From contig USCO01000044.1 of the NCBI GenBank assembly GCA_900553135.1, positions 1-14,715 of the forward strand: 14,715 nt of DNA. The letters run 5' to 3'. The position numbers and the translations under genes are program-made. Source of the DNA: an uncultured Eubacteriales bacterium. GTDB taxonomy: Bacteria; Bacillota; Clostridia; Oscillospirales; Oscillospiraceae. How positions within the stretch are numbered: the stretch's first letter is position 1; the number at the start of each line of letters is the position of its first letter. Below, piece by piece: positions 12,390 through 14,715 of the stretch. Below the pieces are notes generated by a model. That model was not told where the DNA came from and did no database searches. It saw only the letters and a list, made by a program, of their open reading frames with translations.

Positions 12390-13280
12390 ATGCGCACTCC
12401 CGTGTTCACCGGCTCCTGCGTGGCCATTGCCACCCCTTTTGACGCCAACGGAAATATCAACTACGACGCCTTCGGGCGGCTGATCGACGCCCAGATCGCC
12501 GGCGGCGTGGACGCCATCTGCGTCTGCGGCACCACCGGCGAGTCTGCCACCATGACCATCCGGGAGCACATCGCTGCCGTGGACTACTGCGTGGAGCGAG
12601 TCAACCACCGGGTGAAGGTCATCGCCGGCGCGGGTTCCAACGACACCTCCGCCGCCGTCTACCTCTCCCTCCACGCCCAGGACTCCGGCGCGGATGCCCT
12701 GCTTCATGTGACCCCCTACTACAATAAGTGCTCCCAGACCGGTCTGGTCAAGCACTATGAGTACATCGCCGACCGGGTGGAGCTGCCCATCATCCTCTAT
12801 AACGTGCCCAGCCGTACCGGCGTGTCCTTCACCGCCGAGAGCTACAAGATCCTCTCTGAGAATCCCAAGATCAACGGCGTCAAGGAGGCCAGCGGCAACT
12901 TCTCCCTCCTGGCCCACACCCGCTTCCTGTGCGGCGACGACTTCTACATCTGGTCCGGCAACGACGACCAGGTGGTGCCCATGATGTCCCTGGGCGCCAA
13001 GGGCGTAATCTCCGTGGCCTCCAACATCATCCCCGAGGTCATGGTGAAGATGACCCACCTGTGCCTGGAGAACGACTTTGAGGCCGCCTCCAAGCTGCAG
13101 ATCCAGTACATGGACCTCATCGACGCCCTGTTCTGCGAGGTCAATCCTATTCCCGTGAAGGCCGCTTTGAACCTCATGGGCATGGAGGCCGGCACCCTGC
13201 GTCTGCCCCTGTGCGACATTTCCGAGAAGAATCTGGCCGTGCTGCGCGCCTCCATGGAGCGCATGGGCCTGCTGAAGTAA
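12390..13280 (+). CDS. dapA: 4-hydroxy-tetrahydrodipicolinate synthase
   Basis: The 296-residue aldolase-type TIM barrel condenses pyruvate with aspartate semialdehyde. All signature residues are seen: T48/T49 in CGTTGESATM, Y111 in VTPYYNK, Y137 and R142 in YNVPSRTG and the Schiff-base lysine K165 in GVKEASGN, each shifted by four from E. coli numbering. It starts at ATG 12390; the ribosome site GAAAGGG (about 12371) is modest. It follows asd by 151 bases that hold the inverted repeat, and precedes dapB by 41 bases. Lysine control comes from the riboswitch at the head of the operon. Feedback by lysine on the enzyme itself is possible but cannot be read here. Confidence 0.97.
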   Translation: MRTPVFTGSCVAIATPFDANGNINYDAFGRLIDAQIAGGVDAICVCGTTGESATMTIREHIAAVDYCVERVNHRVKVIAGAGSNDTSAAVYLSLHAQDSGADALLHVTPYYNKCSQTGLVKHYEYIADRVELPIILYNVPSRTGVSFTAESYKILSENPKINGVKEASGNFSLLAHTRFLCGDDFYIWSGNDDQVVPMMSLGAKGVISVASNIIPEVMVKMTHLCLENDFEAASKLQIQYMDLIDALFCEVNPIPVKAALNLMGMEAGTLRLPLCDISEKNLAVLRASMERMGLLK

Positions 13281-13321
13281 TCCCTCCCGCCCAACGGCGA
13301 AGGAGGAAAGGAGTTTTCCCC

Positions 13322-14077
13322 ATGCGAAAGATAATTATTTCCGGCTGCAACGGCCACATGGGCCGGGTAGTGGAGTCCATCTGTGCGGCCGACCCCGAGG
13401 TGGAGGTGGTGGCTGGCTTTGACGTGCTGGGCGCCAACGACCGGGAGTTTCCCGTCTACTCCTCCCCTGCTCAGTTCACCGGCAAGGCCGACGCGGTGAT
13501 CGACTTCTCCTCTCCTGCGGCTCTGGACGGCCTGCTGGCCTTTGCCAAGCAGACCGGCACCCCCCTCATCCTGGCCACCACGGGCTACAGCCCTGAGCAG
13601 GTAGCTCAGATCGGGGCCGCCGCCCTGGAGGTCCCCATTTTCCGCTCGGCCAACATGTCTCTGGGCATCAACGTGCTGCTGGAGCTGGTGAAGAAGGCCG
13701 CCGCGGTGCTGGGCGACAGCTACGACATTGAGATCGTGGAGCGGCACCACCGCCGCAAGGTGGACGCCCCCTCGGGCACCGCGCTGATGATCGCGGACGC
13801 CGCCGCCTCCGCCTGCGGCCACGAGACCGAGTACGTCTTTGAGCGCCACAGCGTGCGCCATCCCCGGGATAAGAAGGAGATTGGCATCTCCGCTGTCCGG
13901 GGCGGCACCATTGTGGGTGAGCACGAGATCATTTTTGCCGGTCACGACGAAATCATGGAGATCAAGCACACCGCCCTGTCCCGGGAGATTTTCGCCCAGG
14001 GCGCGGTGGAGGCCGCCAAATTCATGGCGACTGTCCAGGCTCCCGGCCTGTATGACATGAGTCATCTTGTGAAGTGA
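13322..14077 (+). CDS. dapB: 4-hydroxy-tetrahydrodipicolinate reductase
   Basis: The chosen start is ATG 13322 with AAGGAG (13308-13313) eight bases upstream, giving 251 residues; the open frame reaches back into dapA but without a ribosome site. DapB reduces the DapA product with NAD(P)H to tetrahydrodipicolinate, precursor of diaminopimelate and lysine, while DapA product also yields spore dipicolinate. Seen are the nucleotide loop GCNGHMGRVV (8-17), ATTGYS (85-90), and the catalytic/substrate segment EIVERHHRRKVDAPSGTAL (137-155) with H142, H143 and K146. It ends with the usual APGLYDM motif. It closes the operon before a strong hairpin terminator. The later lysine genes (dapH/dapL/dapF/lysA) are not in this window. 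Confidence 0.96.
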   Translation: MRKIIISGCNGHMGRVVESICAADPEVEVVAGFDVLGANDREFPVYSSPAQFTGKADAVIDFSSPAALDGLLAFAKQTGTPLILATTGYSPEQVAQIGAAALEVPIFRSANMSLGINVLLELVKKAAAVLGDSYDIEIVERHHRRKVDAPSGTALMIADAAASACGHETEYVFERHSVRHPRDKKEIGISAVRGGTIVGEHEIIFAGHDEIMEIKHTALSREIFAQGAVEAAKFMATVQAPGLYDMSHLVK

Positions 14078-14093
14078 TATCCCTTTACAGATT

Positions 14094-14130
14094 AAGAACG
14101 GCCATGGGTTTCCATGGCCGTTCTTCTTTA
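14094..14130 (+). terminator. Terminator of the asd-dapA-dapB operon
   Basis: Arms 14094-14107 and 14112-14125 form a perfect 14-base-pair stem around GTTT, followed by the T-rich but interrupted TTCTTCTTTA. It begins 16 bases after the dapB stop. Confidence 0.85.
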
Positions 14131-14156
14131 TGGAGAGGATTTTGTCCTGCGGGGCG

Positions 14157-14571
14157 GGTTCCTTTCTGAGCGGTCAGAAAGGAACCAAAGAACCGCTGGG
14201 GGAAGCCGCAATCGGACCGGCGGCTTGGCCGCCCGGTCCTCCATGCCGTCTCCGCCCAGACCCCCGTTTACGAGAGACGCCTGCCTGTGGTCCTGGAAAT
14301 TTCATCCGGCGGGCAATATTTGAGTGGCTTGTTCTTCTTGCCTCGGGGACACAGGCCCCTGCCTGGTCTAAAATTTGATGGCAACTTCGTTGAACGTACG
14401 CCGCCTGACCAGGCAAAGCCCAGTTCGGGCCGATGAGGACATCGGCCCCTACGCTCTGGACTTCAGGCGAGGGATGAGCTTTCGTAGTCCTCTTTCCTAC
14501 CCTACGGGCGAGAGGCAAAGCGCAGCTTTGCAGGAAGCTTTTTTGCCTACTTTTTTCTCGAAAAAAGTAGG
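14157..14571. repeat. Gene-free, hairpin-rich intergenic element
   Basis: No credible gene lies between the dapB terminator and the promoter at 14587. Instead the stretch holds six separate inverted repeats: a perfect 13-bp stem at 14157-14186 (loop GCGG), GC-rich 14214-14239 with one bulge, 8-bp arms 14361-14368/14407-14414, GGGCCGATG/CATCGGCCC at 14427-14448, GCAAAGC/GCTTTGC at 14515-14531 and an 11-bp CCTACTTTTTT/AAAAAAGTAGG at 14546-14571. The last could act as a terminator in either direction. The outer two hairpins might mark the ends of a clade-specific repeat or decayed mobile element. Short open frames here have no ribosome site and no recognisable product. Confidence 0.6.
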
Positions 14572-14586
14572 TAAACGGGGCGTCGG

Positions 14587-14615
14587 TTGGCAAACGGTCC
14601 ATTCTCTGCTATCCT
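14587..14615 (+). promoter_or_regulatory. Promoter of the XRE-type regulator
   Basis: TTGGCA (14587-14592), a 17-base spacer and TATCCT (14610-14615) lie about 40 bases before the ATG at 14656, just right of the hairpin cluster. Confidence 0.6.
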
Positions 14616-14655
14616 GTATGGGACGGACAAATTTCATCACCTGGGAGGAACCTAT

Positions 14656-14715
14656 ATGGACTACGAAAAGATCGGCGGCCTGATTCGCAGCCTGCGCACC
14701 CAGCAGGCCCTGACC
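14656..14715 (+). CDS. XRE-family helix-turn-helix regulator (partial, cut by window end)
   Basis: Only 20 residues are present: MDYEKIGGLIRSLRTQQALT, from ATG 14656 behind GGGAGGA (14643-14649). The pattern IGxLIRxLRxxxxLT is the first helix of a Cro/C1-type DNA-binding domain, to be followed by the Q-xx-A turn. It has its own promoter. Targets cannot be inferred from this fragment. Confidence 0.7.
   Translation, partial: MDYEKIGGLIRSLRTQQALT

Noticed and set aside
14375..14683. Open frame of 102 codons across the hairpin element and into the XRE-type gene
   Set aside because: No ribosome site, composition driven by the hairpins, and it overlaps a promoter and a better-supported start at 14656 in another frame.
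1..14715. CRISPR array, tRNA or rRNA genes
   Set aside because: No regularly spaced direct repeats, cloverleaf or rRNA-like sequence was recognised on either strand.

Overview
The window reads as chromosomal DNA of a GC-rich, spore-forming member of the Clostridia, probably an Oscillospiraceae/Flavonifractor-like gut anaerobe. That assignment is inference. It rests on spoIIM and spoIID-type genes, a SCIFF ranthipeptide locus (a hallmark of Clostridia), the order spoIID-like/queA/tgt/yajC, strong G/C bias at third codon positions, clear AGGAGG ribosome sites and intergenic hairpin elements of a kind common in that group. No phage, plasmid, CRISPR, rRNA or tRNA gene was seen.

Layout. 1-335 (minus): start of a BlaI/MecI-type repressor with its promoter and operators. 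476-2191 (plus): an Amidase_3 plus SH3 cell-wall hydrolase without a signal peptide, then a two-gene unit of a FlK-like hotdog thioesterase and a YbaK-type tRNA-editing protein. A bidirectional terminator at 2199-2229 separates these from the convergent pair spoIIM-xerD (minus, 2233-3765). 4066-5711 (minus): the SCIFF maturase (radical SAM/SPASM) and its 46-residue six-cysteine precursor, which lies too short and too compact to stand out as an ORF. 5794-10677 (minus): a TIGR04086-type membrane protein, yajC, tgt, queA and a long secreted SpoIID/LytB protein. 10716-14125 (plus): a lysine riboswitch with its terminator, then asd, dapA and dapB. 14126-14586 holds no gene but a cluster of perfect hairpins. 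14656-14715 is the start of an XRE-type regulator cut by the window end.

How the genes work together. asd, dapA and dapB supply three consecutive steps from aspartyl phosphate to tetrahydrodipicolinate, feeding lysine, diaminopimelate for peptidoglycan and dipicolinate for spores; the riboswitch makes them responsive to lysine. queA and tgt belong to queuosine modification of tRNA. yajC is the accessory subunit of the Sec translocon. SpoIIM and the SpoIID-like protein relate to peptidoglycan remodelling, although the SpoIID here is a long secreted SPOR-containing form rather than the short membrane-anchored sporulation protein. The SCIFF pair makes a thioether-crosslinked peptide.

The points most worth a second look are: the SCIFF locus with a terminator between precursor and maturase and a perfect palindrome in the precursor leader; a terminator hairpin that buries the ribosome site of the TIGR04086 gene; an amidase whose first zinc histidine is missing; Gly/Ser repeats inserted into the SpoIID fold; a hairpin-forming repeat inside the lysine operon; and the hairpin cluster near the right end.
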